From: Schistosoma haematobium
Taxonomy: Eukaryota > Platyhelminthes > Trematoda > Strigeidida > Schistosomatidae
DNA: 64,000 nt
Direction: 5' to 3'
Assembly (NCBI RefSeq): GCF_000699445.3
Contig: NC_067195.1
Location: 85,136,569 to 85,200,568 of the forward strand
This document shows, piece after piece, positions 14,901 through 24,810 of this stretch. The translations under genes were made by a program, and so were the position numbers. Each line of letters begins with the position of its first letter. The first letter of the stretch is position 1. The notes below the pieces were generated by a model that was given only the letters and a program-made list of their open reading frames with translations, was not told the DNA's origin and did not search any database.

Positions 14901-17372
14901 ATGGAAGATGGTTGTCTCACGTAAGCCAAGAGATTGAAATTTTCCGACACTGCTCAGGACAACAGTCAGTAACTTCATGAACTGATGACATGTTTTTGTT
15001 TTACCACTCTTGACTGTTCTAATGTACTACTTAGATGATGAGGTTTCATACCTTAATAATTGATTTACTCTATATACATAACATCATATACGTAACCGCA
15101 GGGTTATTCATTTCGTTACTTACTTACGCCAGTTACTCCTCGTGAAGGAGAATAAGCCGCTCACCAGTATTCTCCATCCAACCCTATCCTGGACAATCCT
15201 TTCTAGCTCCTTCCAGTTGTTATTCATCCTTTTCATACCTGAATCTATTTCCCGACGTAATGTGTTCTTTGGCCTTCCTCTTTTCCGCTTCACTTCAGGA
15301 TTACAAGTTAGGGCTTGCCTCGTGATGCACTTTGATGATTTGCGTAATGTATATCCTATCCACCAACTCCATCGTCTTTTCCTAATTTCACTTTAACTGG
15401 AAGCTGGTATGTTCCCTCCCCCAGAAGGCTGTTGCTGATGGTATCCGGCCAATGGATGTTGAGCCCCGACCGTTGTTGCTACCTTGACGTGGTGGTCGGG
15501 CTTGCCTATCGTAACGAACCAATCGAACTATACTGGCTGGAACAACTGTTCCTCAAGGTCCTACCGCGCCAGACAGGTCGGTTGAAGAGCGGTAAGACTA
15601 AAAGCAACAAACCCAAGGTCTGAAGGCGAAGTCCAACTGCTGACTGCACAGATGTGTGTTTCCTTCAGGCAACCAGCATGAAAGCGATGCTGCCTTTCCA
15701 CAAGGAGGGATGGGGTTAGAAAATGTCGACCCTAAAAATGCACACCTCGCCTTATCCCACGGATATCCGTCTCCGGCGGTAAGGTCCCAAAAAGTACGGA
15801 GCTAACATAAAAATTACCCATAAAAAGGTCGTGTGTGACCGACCTCAAGCAATTGTCTCTTGGGCACTGCGGTCACGCTCCCAGGTCACTAAGACCGCCT
15901 CTAATCCAATTTCCTTTTCAGGTACCTCCAGAAGAACCCTTTGATGGTGTGGGCAACCGGGAAGTGATAACCGCCCTGATAGCTCTAACAGCACTCAAGA
16001 CCACTGTATTCATATGGATGTTGAGTATCTTGCGTGGACAGCTATTTCTAAATACTTCTTGATGATGGTTGTAGTAGTTCTCCAAGTCTCATCTCCGTAT
16101 AGTAGAACTGTCTGTGTTGACGTTCGTATTGAAGATTATGAATTTGATATTTGTTGAAAGTTGTTTTCAGTTCCATATGTTCTTCAATTGTAGGAATGCG
16201 GCCATTACTTTGCCAATCTTCGCATTTACGTCTGCATCTGAACCTCCCGTAGAAAAGTAACTCGCTAAAAACACGCTAGCCAGAAAAAATAATAATTCAT
16301 TTCGTAGTTCTGACTTATGGAAGCAGTTAGTGCATACCTCTGTGACATAACTTGGAATCTGTCGTAATAGCGGTAGATATATTCTCACTTTACCCACATC
16401 TGCATCTTTTGCAGATTATTTATATATACCTTTAAGTTACATTTGTTCAAATTATGTCGACTTTTTTTTCAATTCATCTTATCATGTTATTGCGGTATGA
16501 TAATTCGAGCGAACACACATTTATACCAGGCTCTATGTTGACTATATATGATAAATTAACTGAAAGTTTAATAATTAATTTCTTAATGAATGATTGATTA
16601 TCCACATAGCATTAAGAGTTTTCAGTTACTAGATATTGGTTGTTTGATTAATAATAATATTTGTATGAAATTAAGTAAATATTAAACTAAAATAAATTCC
16701 ATTTTTAATGTCTTTTCTTTATTTAGTGTAAACGAAAATAAAGCTAAAGGTACACTAAGTGTATTTAAACGTGAACGATTCCTTGAACTTGGATTATCAT
16801 CAGCATCAACACCATCATCACCTACAGAAACAACAAAACTAGTACCATGTTTATCATCATTATCATTAATTGATAATCATGACAATATCAATCATATTCA
16901 TTTTAATAATAATAATAATAATGATTTAGACAGAAACAATTCAAATTCTCAAAGTAATTTAGCTTTAGATCAACACTGTAACATTACAGATCGGCTAATT
17001 TTATCTACCCAACCTACTACTGAGAAACTATCAACAATAGTAACTGATTGTCACACTAATATGTGCTGCAATTCAACATCGTCAGCTTCAATGACCAGCA
17101 ATCGTATTGATAATAATAATAATAATGATAAAAATAACAGTAGTATTGTCTCCTTAGTGAATGTTAAATCAAATGAACAAGTAGTAGGTCCGGTAGAAAA
17201 TTGTACAAATCCAATATTACAAACAACATCTGTTAGTACTATTCCGTTAGATAATAATGACAGCATTCATAACAAGTTATCATCACCGACTTCAGATACA
17301 TCATCACAACAACAAGAGCCAACATCACCACCAAAACAACAAACTAATGTACCACTTATAACATTCGCTTAA
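3059..17372 (+). CDS. GPCPD1: Glycerophosphocholine phosphodiesterase (GPCPD1/GDE5 family), 3' six exons
   Basis: Enzymes of this family hydrolyse glycerophosphocholine to glycerol-3-phosphate and choline in the cytosol. Exons read 3059-3176, 7401-7525, 12967-13097, 13288-13408, 14569-14729 and 16727-17372 (stop TAA 17370-17372). All five GT-AG junctions close in phase and give 433 residues. Family landmarks occur in order: FVIEVKYP (the EIK catalytic-site block), [44 protein letters not shown] and the terminal [12 protein letters not shown] strand of the TIM barrel. The N-terminal carbohydrate-binding module and first half of the GDPD barrel must lie before the window. The last exon adds about 210 residues rich in Asn, Ser, Thr and Gln, far longer than the short tail of vertebrate GPCPD1. 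Intron sizes are 4224, 5441, 190, 1160 and 1997 bp; the large ones carry repeats. The identity rests on my recognising the family; I ran no alignment. Confidence 0.9.
3285..3430 (-). repeat. Smα-like tRNA-derived SINE with decayed hammerhead
   Basis: On the minus strand a tRNA-like A-box region (CTCAGTAGTTAAGTGG) and a good B box (GGTTCGAATTCC) are followed by CATCCAACTGACAAGTCACAAATAAG. Compared with the Smα hammerhead, the core CTGANGA reads CTGACAA and the downstream GAAAC is lost, so no self-cleavage is expected. It lies in the first visible GPCPD1 intron. Confidence 0.6.
3670..4190 (-). pseudogene. RTE-like LINE family D reverse transcriptase, C-terminal relic
   Basis: Minus-strand translation shows the C-terminal block typical of RTE-type polymerases: [20 protein letters not shown], then [14 protein letters not shown] and [18 protein letters not shown]. 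The upstream part, in other frames, shows [17 protein letters not shown] and [10 protein letters not shown]. Related copies are at 11300-11960 and 15115-16400. Frameshifts separate the blocks. The 5' side runs straight into a family E fragment at 4190, suggesting an internally rearranged copy. Confidence 0.75.
4190..4320 (-). repeat. Family E fragment (LINE 5'-region repeat)
   Basis: A GC-rich block (ccggtcccaagcccggg, then gttagcgaccccatcccgta) found again at 10395-10505, 55235-55350 and 58245-58365, with a trace near 16245-16290. It can form a hairpin around GGGGTTAGCGACCCC. In two of the family D copies it abuts the reverse-transcriptase relic, so it is probably a piece of a LINE 5' or internal untranslated region. 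Strand is arbitrary. Confidence 0.55.
4321..5044. other. Intron sequence, no recognised element
   Basis: GPCPD1 intron DNA. I see no exon, RNA gene or clear repeat family in it. Confidence 0.5.
5045..5232. repeat. Inverted pair of Smα-like hammerhead repeats
   Basis: Two copies face away from each other. Minus strand: CTGACGA (5087-5093), stem II around 5073-5086, GAAA (5069-5072), then a two-base-pair stem III with GTC before CTGGATTCC. Plus strand: CTAACGA at 5165-5171, an AT-rich loop, GACGAAAC near 5184, ACGCGTC and CTGGATTCC. The minus copy has an intact core but a damaged stem I; the plus copy has a core G-to-A change. Between them lie short arms of the same repeat (gttgatgttccaccctggg), so a transcript across the region could fold back on itself. 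Confidence 0.65.
5233..7400. other. Intron sequence with a (TA)n run
   Basis: Intron of GPCPD1 between its first and second visible exons. Apart from the dinucleotide run at 5865-5925 I recognise nothing. Short open frames here have no domain character. Confidence 0.5.
5865..5925. repeat. (TA)n microsatellite
   Basis: About 30 uninterrupted TA units. Similar runs occur at 17699-17744, 54821-54870 and 63200-63247. Confidence 0.95.
7640..7972 (+). repeat. Family B hammerhead SINE, copy b
   Basis: Contains the family head (aatttcgtggattggttgatgttagacac), a tRNA-like A-box region (GGCTCAATGGTCTAGTAGG) and a canonical B box (GGTTCGAATCTC) at 7808-7819. The hammerhead follows at 7842-7887. The right end (caaaaacttaataatctccacaacccct) matches the terminal repeat of the complete element at 45933-46182. 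The left terminal repeat is not recognisable here. It sits sense to the host gene. Confidence 0.8.
7842..7887 (+). ncRNA. Type I hammerhead ribozyme, near-intact
   Basis: Core CTGAGGA at 7848-7854 fits CUGANGA. Stem II is GTCC (7855-7858) with GGAC (7866-7869) around a 7-base loop. The conserved GAA follows at 7870-7872. Stem III is ACGG/CCGT (7873-7880), a palindrome without a real loop, as in the short-stem schistosome hammerheads. The cleavage triplet is GTC (7879-7881). Stem I pairs 7842-7847 with 7882-7887, with one C-T mismatch and one wobble. This is the best-preserved family B ribozyme in the window. The very short stem III suggests dimeric or co-transcriptional action; activity is inferred. 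Confidence 0.75.
8820..8970 (-). repeat. Family A element, internally deleted remnant
   Basis: The 3' end (rc of aaacatataaatgttggtacaaa...caccaaatagatatgcgacat) is joined directly to the 5' end (accatgtgagactatt...gagagctgac) of the family seen complete at 61588-62068. The middle 300 bp or so is missing. Confidence 0.6.
9436..9665 (-). repeat. Family B hammerhead SINE, copy c
   Basis: On the minus strand it has an A-box region, the B box GGTTCGAATCTC and a hammerhead. Stem I is perfect (GCACTG at 9527-9532 with CAGTGC at 9484-9489), CTGAGGA is at 9520-9526 and GAAA at 9498-9501. A three-base insertion after CTGAGGA disturbs stem II, and stem III is reduced to about three pairs. The core is intact but the fold is probably weak. 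Confidence 0.7.
10395..10505 (+). repeat. Family E fragment
   Basis: Matches 55235-55350 and 58245-58365 (ctacaggatggggtcggtaa..., gggcttgggaccagcaatag, ccccagaggggctctaggcg). Read with those two it starts with gttagcgttttttt and ends at ggcggagtt. No coding potential. Confidence 0.6.
10690..10975 (+). repeat. Family H interspersed repeat
   Basis: Shares about 230 bp with 30103-30344: agtcatgcatccgcatcag, acgccgtgctcaa, atatcttcgaacctcctc and cttttgatttcac. This copy carries an extra 5' piece (attggatgctgaccacatta). Neither copy has a reading frame that matches a known domain or an A-rich tail, so the class is unknown. Confidence 0.6.
11300..11960 (-). pseudogene. RTE-like LINE family D reverse transcriptase, C-terminal relic
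   Basis: The best-preserved family D copy. It reads [16 protein letters not shown], then [36 protein letters not shown] and [14 protein letters not shown]. This is the standard C-terminal tail of RTE-type endonuclease/reverse transcriptases. Upstream coding (to about 11960) has frameshifts, and the catalytic reverse-transcriptase motifs are absent, so it is a 5'-truncated dead copy. It is antisense to GPCPD1. Confidence 0.75.
15464..15612 (+). ncRNA. Candidate HDV-like self-cleaving ribozyme at the 5' end of F
   Basis: The nested pairing expected of an HDV fold is visible. P1: 15465-15471 with 15494-15500 (CCCGACC/GGTCGGG). P2: 15473-15479 with 15604-15610 (TTGTTGC/GCAACAA). P3: 15481-15483 with 15491-15493, with a 7-base loop. 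P4: 15501-15506 with 15591-15596. J4/2 holds ACTAAAA, with C15598 placed like the catalytic cytosine. P1.1 is not obvious. The element starts at or within one base of P1, where such a ribozyme would cleave. HDV-like ribozymes are known at LINE 5' ends (R2, RTE, L1Tc); applying this here is inference. Confidence 0.5.
15464..16013 (+). mobile_element. Family F short retroelement with 12 bp target duplication
   Basis: A 550 bp element bounded by perfect direct repeats ATGGATGTTGAG (15452-15463 and 16014-16025) inside a family D relic. Its first 150 bp can fold as an HDV-like ribozyme. The frame across 15475-15623 reads [15 protein letters not shown]... and recurs in the second copy at 62461-62853, which starts at the same base. 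There is no poly(A) or simple-sequence tail. It resembles the 5' region of an RTE-type LINE moved on its own. Whether the tail was lost or the family has none cannot be told. Confidence 0.7.
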
Positions 17373-17696
17373 ATATAAAATTCAACTCAAGAATACTAAC
17401 TACTGATATTAGTCAGAGTAATAATAATGATACTGATGATAACATTCATTGTCAAAACAAAGAGACATTTCAAAAATGTGCATAATTTTCTTTAGTTTAT
17501 TTCCTCTACTAAGTAAAACATACTTGAGCATTGTGTTTCACTATTCTGGTTAATTAATTACTTCTCATCATTAATTATTGTTTCAATCGTTTAGCTTGTC
17601 GCACATATATATAACACAGATATAAATTCACATTTCCCGCCTTCTTTTGTTCTTTCAATGTCATCACTTAACAGTTTTCTTCACTTATGTATTTTG

Positions 17697-17746
<50 letters not shown>

Positions 17747-18240
17747 CACTGATAATGATAGTGATGGTCAGATGCATTTTAAGACGGTTTAGCTTTTAAT
17801 AGTCTGTATAACATAATATTTTATTGATGAATGTTTACATTCAATATGTACATAGAGATTTGTACTCGCTCAAATATGAAAGAAAACAGAACCGACTACA
17901 ATATAATCTATTACTTTCTAATGAAAAGTTCTTAGTGTTGTTGTTTGTTTGTTTTTTCAGCTTTCTGTATTTTTCAACTCATTTCCATATCTTATTATTT
18001 TTATTTCATCTTCATAGTTAAAGCAAAAATGAAATAGTACGTATGAATAATGCAGAAAGATAATTAATTTTGTATTTTATCTAAGCTTATTTCTGCTTGA
18101 TTAGTTTATTCATTTTGTTATTTGGTAAAATTTACGTAATAGAAACATCATTGATATTGTTGTTAATTGTTCATCTATAATGTGACTATTTACACTTTGA
18201 TGAATTGAATCTTAATAATATAGATCTCATGTGAGAACAT
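17373..18240. other. 3' flank of GPCPD1
   Basis: AT-rich sequence after the stop codon, including the (TA)n run at 17699-17744. It should contain the GPCPD1 3' UTR, but I see no clear AATAAA signal close to the stop and cannot place the transcript end. Confidence 0.4.
17699..17744. repeat. (TA)n microsatellite
   Basis: About 23 TA units in the 3' flank of GPCPD1. Confidence 0.95.
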
Positions 18241-18800
18241 GTCAGTCAGTCAGTCAGTAACAACGTAGAACTTCGTATGTACGTACATCAGTTCGAGTTG
18301 CCATATCACATTGGCACAGAGATGCAGTTCTCCATTCAAATCCCGTAGTGGCAGAGATAGTAAAATTATAAGCAGTGATCGGAAACATTAGGATTCGAAG
18401 ATGTTATTTGAAGAGTATAATCCAGTGAAATAAATTTGGAAAGAGGAAAAAAGGGACATGAAGAATTCAGAAGATTAGAATTTGGGAGAACACAAAGAGT
18501 GGATGCACCAGCGCCATTGCAAACGATTTTGAGCCATGTCATTCAGGGTCTTTAACCATCGGTTGCTATCATCTCGCAGATCCCAACCAGGTAGTGTACA
18601 CCTACCAACATGACTCAGACGACTTGTCAGTTACTTCATGGACTTGTGCCATGTTTTGGTCTGGCCGCCCCTAGCTTTCTTCCAACCTACTCCTATACCA
18701 CTGAACATCGCACGTCGAGGCAGTCGGTCGTTGGGCATACGTAACACGTCCCAGCCATCTCAACTGATGAAGTTTCATCACTTCATCAATTGCTTACAAG
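18241..18800 (-). mobile_element. RTE-like LINE family C, 3' part
   Basis: The low-coordinate end carries a tetranucleotide tail (gtcagtcagtcagtcagt, 18241-18258) that marks the 3' terminus of family C. Coding remnants toward 18800 match the C-terminal block (TWHKSMK, SRLSHVGRCTLPGWDPRDDS). The tail recurs at 51247 and 59520. The 5' part is missing. Confidence 0.7.
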
Positions 18801-18938
18801 CTTGATTTCCATTGTTTTAATGGTAAGAAACTAGTAATTATAAAAAGAAAAAACTTCCTATTGGTCTGAATCAATGAATAAAAACAATGGAGATTTTGAA
18901 TGAGATTGGTGTTTTTAGTGGTAGATGATTACATTAGT

Positions 18939-19412
18939 TCCGAAGTGCCTTGATAAGGCAAAGAGAGTGGGTAGAGTCAGTTCTCCCTTTCCAAATGCTC
19001 TCACATGGCCACGTGCATACAACCACTGCCAGGGAAGTCCTACTCATTGCCTTCTTGCGGCGGGGGTGTTGTTTACGAAATTGAAAGGATGGGAAGCGAA
19101 TGTTCGACGCTTTAACCGGGTTGGTGAATATGGAGGATCCATCTAGGGGGATCGGGAAACCCTGATTCTAAACCAATGGTGCACATGGGCTCCAGTATCC
19201 TGAGGGAACAAATGGCTTATGAACCTACTGTTGGTCACCGACTGCCATGGGACTGCGTCTCCTGACGTTGCTCCACTGCCTTGTAGATCAGACCTTTAGG
19301 TCAAAGGCTGTGGGTGTGACCCCTACGAAAACCACCTGCTTCGGTTTGGGCACCCGGGCAGTATCCCAGCCCTCACACAAATTGTTCATGTTTAAATAAA
19401 TAAATATTATAT
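18939..19412 (+). repeat. Family A element, copy 1
   Basis: An almost full-length copy: ctctcacatggccacgtgcat near the 5' end, gttgtttacgaaattgaaag in the middle, cacctgcttcggtttgggca near the 3' end, and an AAATAAATAAAT tail at 19397-19408. Compared with 61588-62068 it lacks the last 60 bp before the tail. Its frames are broken, and no known domain is encoded. Confidence 0.7.
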
Positions 19413-20171
19413 TTTACAACATCAACTTCAGGTACAATTAGAGTTTTAAATCACCTAAGATAACATAGAATCTCCTCACAATAGTATTAATATTGATTAG
19501 TACAATAAGTTTCATGATGCGACTATGTACTTTTAGTTACCTAATAACAAAGGAGTAATAAGAACTCGAATGCCTTGCCAGAATTCAAGTGTAAGAGAAC
19601 TTTTATTGTTTAGATTGAAAGAATTATAATAACAAAAAGTTACATGGATATAGACGGCTTGACATAATTAAGGAGGATCACAATTATGTGTCTTTTCCAA
19701 ACATCTTATTATATTCAGATTTAACTGTAGCTGAATTGAACTTACCACTGGTTGGTCGACTAACGGATCACAGGTGACTTATTATACTAGTAGTGGTAGG
19801 GTCAGAATTTTACAACTTGAAAATTGTAAGCACAGGATCACATGTGGTATTAGGTATAGCACTTTAGGAACTATGCTTTACTTTTATTGATATGACAAAC
19901 TTTTATTAACTTAAGTTTAACAGTTTATTTTAAATCACATGAGACTGTAGAAGTTTTTTTATAATAAATCAACTAAGTTATGACCAGTTTTAATCTACCT
20001 AGCACACGACTAGTTTGGCAGGTAAGAACACTAAGATATGCATGAGTTGCTCAGAGGAATCCCATGATAGATGAGAGGTTTCAACTTTCTGCCACTCAGT
20101 TACCTGAACTGAACTTTCAGTAGACTGAGAACGAAGAATGCTTTAAAAAAATGAGAGAACATCAGTTCAAA
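19413..20171. other. Intergenic spacer, nothing recognised
   Basis: Lies between a family A repeat and the 3' end of the Sm D2 gene. I see no exon, RNA gene or repeat family in it. Confidence 0.5.
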
Positions 20172-20177
20172 TTTATT
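20172..20177 (-). promoter_or_regulatory. Probable poly(A) signal of SNRPD2
   Basis: AATAAA on the minus strand, 45 bp past the TAA stop of the Sm D2 reading frame. It is the first such hexamer downstream. Confidence 0.55.
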
Positions 20178-20222
20178 TATAAAACAACATATCAGAATTA
20201 CAGGATGGATACGAGGGAATAC

Positions 20223-22912
20223 TTATGGTCTAGGAGCAGCTGCAGCAGTAGCCAGAGGGTTGCGAAGAACAAGAATAACGGAATCACCACGTAAAAACAA
20301 TTTACTGATGAATCTATCCTTGTTTACCGGTTTGGACTTCTTTTTACCTTTGCCTGGCCGAGGCACTTCAGTCCACATTTCTTTGACATTTTCTAATACC
20401 ATATTGCAATGCCTGTCGAATGCTTTTACTCTAGCTAAGAGTTTTTTATTGTTTCGGCAATTGATTAGTACCTATATAAATATAAATAGATTCACATATT
20501 ATGACTACTCTTTGGTAATTATTCATAGTGGACTTATTAAGAAGAAAGTCCGGAAAAAGCTTACGATGGTTAGTGCACCTGCAGTATGAAATTCTGCCCT
20601 TAAAACTTACATCGAACAATAAAACACCCCTTGTTTGTAATGTTAATCGTACAATATTCATGAGTTATCTTATATTTGTTTGTCAAGCGGTAGAAGTTTT
20701 TAAAATTTAAATTACAATTATCAACGAGCACATTATCTCTAACTATTTAATACATAGTACAATGCGCCCCGGGTTCCAGATACGGTACACTTTGATAGGT
20801 ACTAAGTACGCCTCAAAGGTTATTTTCATTATCTGAACGTCATCACTTTTAAACAACGGGAATAATTGCATTTTCACGTTAAAATCATGATAAAAGTTTA
20901 GCGACAGATCACCACAGCTATTAAACATATCGGCATTTTCGAAAATTGCCAATAATCTGAAAATTCTGTAAACATGGAATAATGACGGTGTACTGAATGA
21001 TCACGTTTAGGTTAGTGTCTCTGGTCATAAATGACATGTTACGAAGTATTGTGATAATAATGGGTTGTTAGAATCTGCACAGCTGTAGCAGTATCCAAGT
21101 GTGATCGTGAGAATTGAGTGTTTAATTGTTGAGCGATATAGTTCGATAATAAAGTCAAATATAGATTCGAGTATATCTTTATCACGCAACAGTAATTCGT
21201 ATCTACTATGATGAGGTTTGGTAATACTGAAACTTTTATGTAATTTTCAGGTAATTTTACTTCAGACTGAAGAAAGCCTGGATGAAAATACAACTAAAGT
21301 ACTGCTTTACATGGTGCTGTCAGACTGAAATCAATCCTATTTTATTCACATGATTTAAAATAAAGCTATGGAATGTAAAACAACAATAACGAGTCGTTAC
21401 GGCTACAAATTCTGCTGGTGGCAACCTGATGATGGAGTATGTAGCACGCGATCCGGAATATGAATTATCCTCGATTTTATTGAGAAGTGGTGACTTGGAC
21501 CAATTCAGGGTGCAACGTAAATACATGTTCCTATCTCAAAGATATAACACACTTGCACGACATCCTTGTCAAGGTTTGTTGGATGACTAGTTTCGAGAAG
21601 GGTCAAAACAAATGGTCAGACAGAAAATCCTTCTTCATTCTAGTCGAAAAAAGCTAGTAGTTGAGCCTTCAAGTGTTACCCTGGGACAGACCACCAACAC
21701 AACACTTACGAGCTACAGTGACCTAAACATTTGTCTCTAGGCAAAAAAATCAAAGTCTACAATCTGGCCTATGAAACATAACGAGGATTTATTTCTGTAC
21801 GTAGCCATTCTTACTATTAGTGATACTCCCACCATTTCTACTACTTTGATATTCGTTTTGAAAATTTCACTTAGCTGTTCTAGTGCGGTGTGATATCCTT
21901 AATCGATCTACATGTGCTAGGTTTCATGTTAAATAAAGCCGACTGACCACATGAACGACCATTGCCACTTCTTAAATGTCAGCACAAAAACCAAGAATTC
22001 GGGTTTATGACTAGGCTATAAAGTATGGACGAAACAACAGGTCTTGAATTTATGAGCAAAATTTATTCACTCACCTAGCATCATTTTGACACTGGCTGAT
22101 GTCACCTCGTGACGAGAACGTTAAATTTTATCCCTAACGTTCAACTGTAAATCCTAATCTTAATTCCTCACACAAATCAGTAACCCTCATTTATCCCTAG
22201 TAGGTAGGTAGACACTCAAAGGTTATTTTAGTGCTGTACAGGGATTGTCCATAAATTATGGACGCACGAATCGACTGTAGCACTTTATTTTTGCACAAAA
22301 GAGCATGATAGTGATTTGCTGATTAGTTAGTTCTGGTTGCTACCAAAAGCGTTAGTGGTAAAATAACAGACTTTGGGGAACTGTCACAAACTTTATGGTG
22401 TTAGGAATATAAAGCTGACCCTACTAATAGCGACTGAGAATGAGAGAATATCCTTTAAAAATCTGTTTCAGACCACGTCTGCGATTCTCCTCGCTAACTG
22501 AAGCTTGCTATAGTATTTCGCAAGTTATAGGATGGAATAGAATACCTGAAGAATAGCTTTTTTACTCTGGATGGAAAATTCTAGCCAGAGAATAACAGAG
22601 AAAACATTTCCTACATAGTTCGCCAGCACAAAGATTACAGTCGTTTTTGGAACGAAAATTATGGACAATAGGACGCGAACATCCTCTGTTAAATAAAGGA
22701 TTCGGCATTCACTAATACTTGACAATTTAAGTCAAAAATATGCTGGTGACTAAATGAACTATCAACTTAATAGAAAAATACCTTACCTGGGTATTGTTCT
22801 TAACTGCATTTGTCAGCACAGAAAGAGGACCAGTTTCAAACTCTTGTTTCTCTATCTCATAAAGTTCTTCCTCTGTTAAGTTGGTACGCGGTTTTGCGCT
22901 CGACTTTGCCAT
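20223..22912 (-). CDS. SNRPD2: Small nuclear ribonucleoprotein Sm D2, complete
   Basis: One of the seven Sm proteins that form the ring on spliceosomal U1, U2, U4 and U5 snRNAs. Exon 1 is 22787-22912 (42 residues) and exon 2 is 20223-20471 (82 residues). They join in phase 0 across a 2315 bp GT-AG intron, giving 124 residues against 118 in human. The N-terminal helix reads [20 protein letters not shown], followed by NAVKNNTQ and the Sm1 motif [20 protein letters not shown]. The loop [13 protein letters not shown] and the Sm2 motif [15 protein letters not shown] complete the fold. The tail AAAAPRP is slightly longer than usual. The ATG at 22910-22912 is chosen because the family starts just there. 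No damage is visible; the intron holds no recognised repeat. Confidence 0.96.
20472..22786. other. SNRPD2 intron
   Basis: The single intron of the Sm D2 gene. I see nothing else in it; short open frames have no domain character. Confidence 0.7.
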
Positions 22913-23865
22913 TTCGTGGTAAAAGAACTACACTTGTTTACAGCGCCCGAAGCTTTGAGAGCGTTATTTGAATTGGATCAATATACAATTCAATATCGCT
23001 GTTACAATCTAGTTTAACTTGGTTCATTTATTATTACGCGACTGCTTGTGTTAAGGAGAGGTTTATGGTTGCCTTTGCCACTTAATAAAACAATGTAAGG
23101 CGATTGGCTGCACCAGATTGTTTTTATTGTAGCCCCATTCCTTAAGTGATAAGTACTTCATTGTTCCTTTGGAATATGTTTAAAGAAAAGGGCACTTAAA
23201 GGTTCTTGGATCAAAGGTAAGGTTCACAACAGCTTTTCTAAAGATTCCAAAATTGCTGCCTGTGAAGTACAGAAAGTTTAGAGAGATATGATTGTGACTT
23301 GCCATATCCCTATCCGTATGTATGTATATGTGAAAACCAGTTAAATGACTGTATATGTAGCAACAGATTTTCAACTTAACTAATATTCATGAGTTGCCAT
23401 TTCTCATTAGTGTTCCTGTTTAAGTCGATTGGTTAAGTCTATCTTTTAGGAATGGGATTACGCTCCCTCTTTGTAAGGAATGTATGTTGTTAGCAAATTT
23501 GAATGCCCCCCTTCAGAACAAGTTGAAGTGCACCACCCATTGAGGGTAAAACTACGTTTCTAGTCTAGATGTAACACTTCGGATGTACAAAGTCATCGTA
23601 CAGGTTACTGGCTGAATAGATTAGTAAAAGAATCGTCAGTATTGTTGATGTCAACGAAAAATTATACCTCAATATAAATTTGAATAATTAACTGCGTAAC
23701 TGAGGAATATTAAGTTCATAACAAACCTCTGGTATTCTGGGATTTATGAGCCTCATATTGAATAATTGCGACTAATACTGGTCAGTAAGTTTTAAATTTC
23801 CAAACGATTCAGATTTCGGACGGAAGAGGTTTTACTTGAAGAGCTTTAAAATCTAGTAGCAGTGG
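22913..23865. other. SNRPD2 5' flank
   Basis: Upstream of the Sm D2 start codon, so it should hold the promoter and the 5' UTR. No TATA-like element or other site can be placed with confidence. No exon or repeat was recognised. Confidence 0.45.
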
Positions 23866-24460
23866 ATCACCCACATGCCGATGATGTTAAGCTTTGGAGA
23901 GAGATACGCAATCAAGACGATATACGGGCACTTCGAGAGGATCTGACTCGACCCTAAAGTTGGGCAGATAATAATGGACTTACTTTTAACACTTCAAAGT
24001 GTAAGGTAGTCCATCTACGACATGTCGCAGACTACAGTTACAACTTAGGAAACTCCTCTCTAGTAGTATCCCAAGTCGAAAAGGATTTAGGAGTCCTGGT
24101 GCCCCATGATTTAAAGTCTTACGCTAACTGTGACAAAAATGTCTTCCGAGCAAACCTTGCACTGGTAACATTGAAACGCATTTTCGGACAGTTCGACGGA
24201 AGAACTTTCCATATAATCTTCAATAGTTTTATCCGTCCCCACTTAGAATACGGAAACATAGTACTTCCCCCCTCACTCCAAAAGGATAAAGACACTTTGG
24301 AGCGTATCCAACGGCGAACCACGAAATCAGTTCGGACATCTCTAAATGGGAATTGCCTGAATCTTATGTGTTGTTTCTAGCATACCTAAGCTGTACCACT
24401 TTACTTCAAAGTGTTGAAGACGACCGCATTGTAGTCACATCAGATAGTGCTGTTGTTTCA
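23866..24460 (+). pseudogene. CR1-like LINE reverse transcriptase, C-terminal fragment
   Basis: Reads FRANLALVTLKRIFGQFDGR, then FNSFIRPHLEYGNIVLPPS and KDTLERIQRRTTKS. This is the thumb region after the YADD palm in CR1/jockey-type polymerases. The copy at 33150-34615 contains the same block (FRANLALVTLKRIFCQFDGR), so both belong to one family. Upstream coding (from about 23866) has stops, and the 3' end is decayed. Confidence 0.75.
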
Positions 24461-24810
24461 AATTATCATTCTGGCTAGAGGCTTCTCTATAAAGATCAAG
24501 ATCTTCAGCGGGCTGTAATAACTAAAGTGATATTTATTTAAGATCATCTATATAACTGAAAAAGAAAAGGAATCTTAGAACTGGCACTCGTTTCAAAAAG
24601 GGCAGTGATTTTTGTACTTGCTGTAATTATCCTTGCTTTGTGTACTTGTTGCACCCAAAAGCATTCTTGGTCTACTTTAACTAAAAGTACTTCGGTTAAG
24701 GTTTGAAATTTTTGCTAAACTTTGTCCTGTGGTACTTTTTTACTCATTGACTGACACTCGTGTCCACATTGTGATAATATTGTGTTTTAAACCTTTTTAA
24801 TCAAATTACA

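Larger units (their letters stand above)
15115..16400 (-). pseudogene. RTE-like LINE family D relic, split by a family F insertion
   Basis: The C-terminal part lies at 15115-15451 and the upstream part at 16026-16400 (minus-strand [11 protein letters not shown], then [11 protein letters not shown]). Between them, element F occupies 15464-16013. The family D sequence around the junction (ATGGATGTTGAG) appears on both sides of F, while intact family D copies have it once. This copy therefore records an empty site filled by F. It lies in the last GPCPD1 intron. Confidence 0.7.

Noticed and set aside
17051..17266. Minus-strand open frame with a Leu-rich stretch opposite the last GPCPD1 exon
   Set aside because: It is the complement of Asn/Asp-rich codons (AAT, GAT) of the real exon.
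18925..19146. Possible coding frame upstream of the Sm D2 gene
   Set aside because: It coincides with family A repeat sequence found in four other places.
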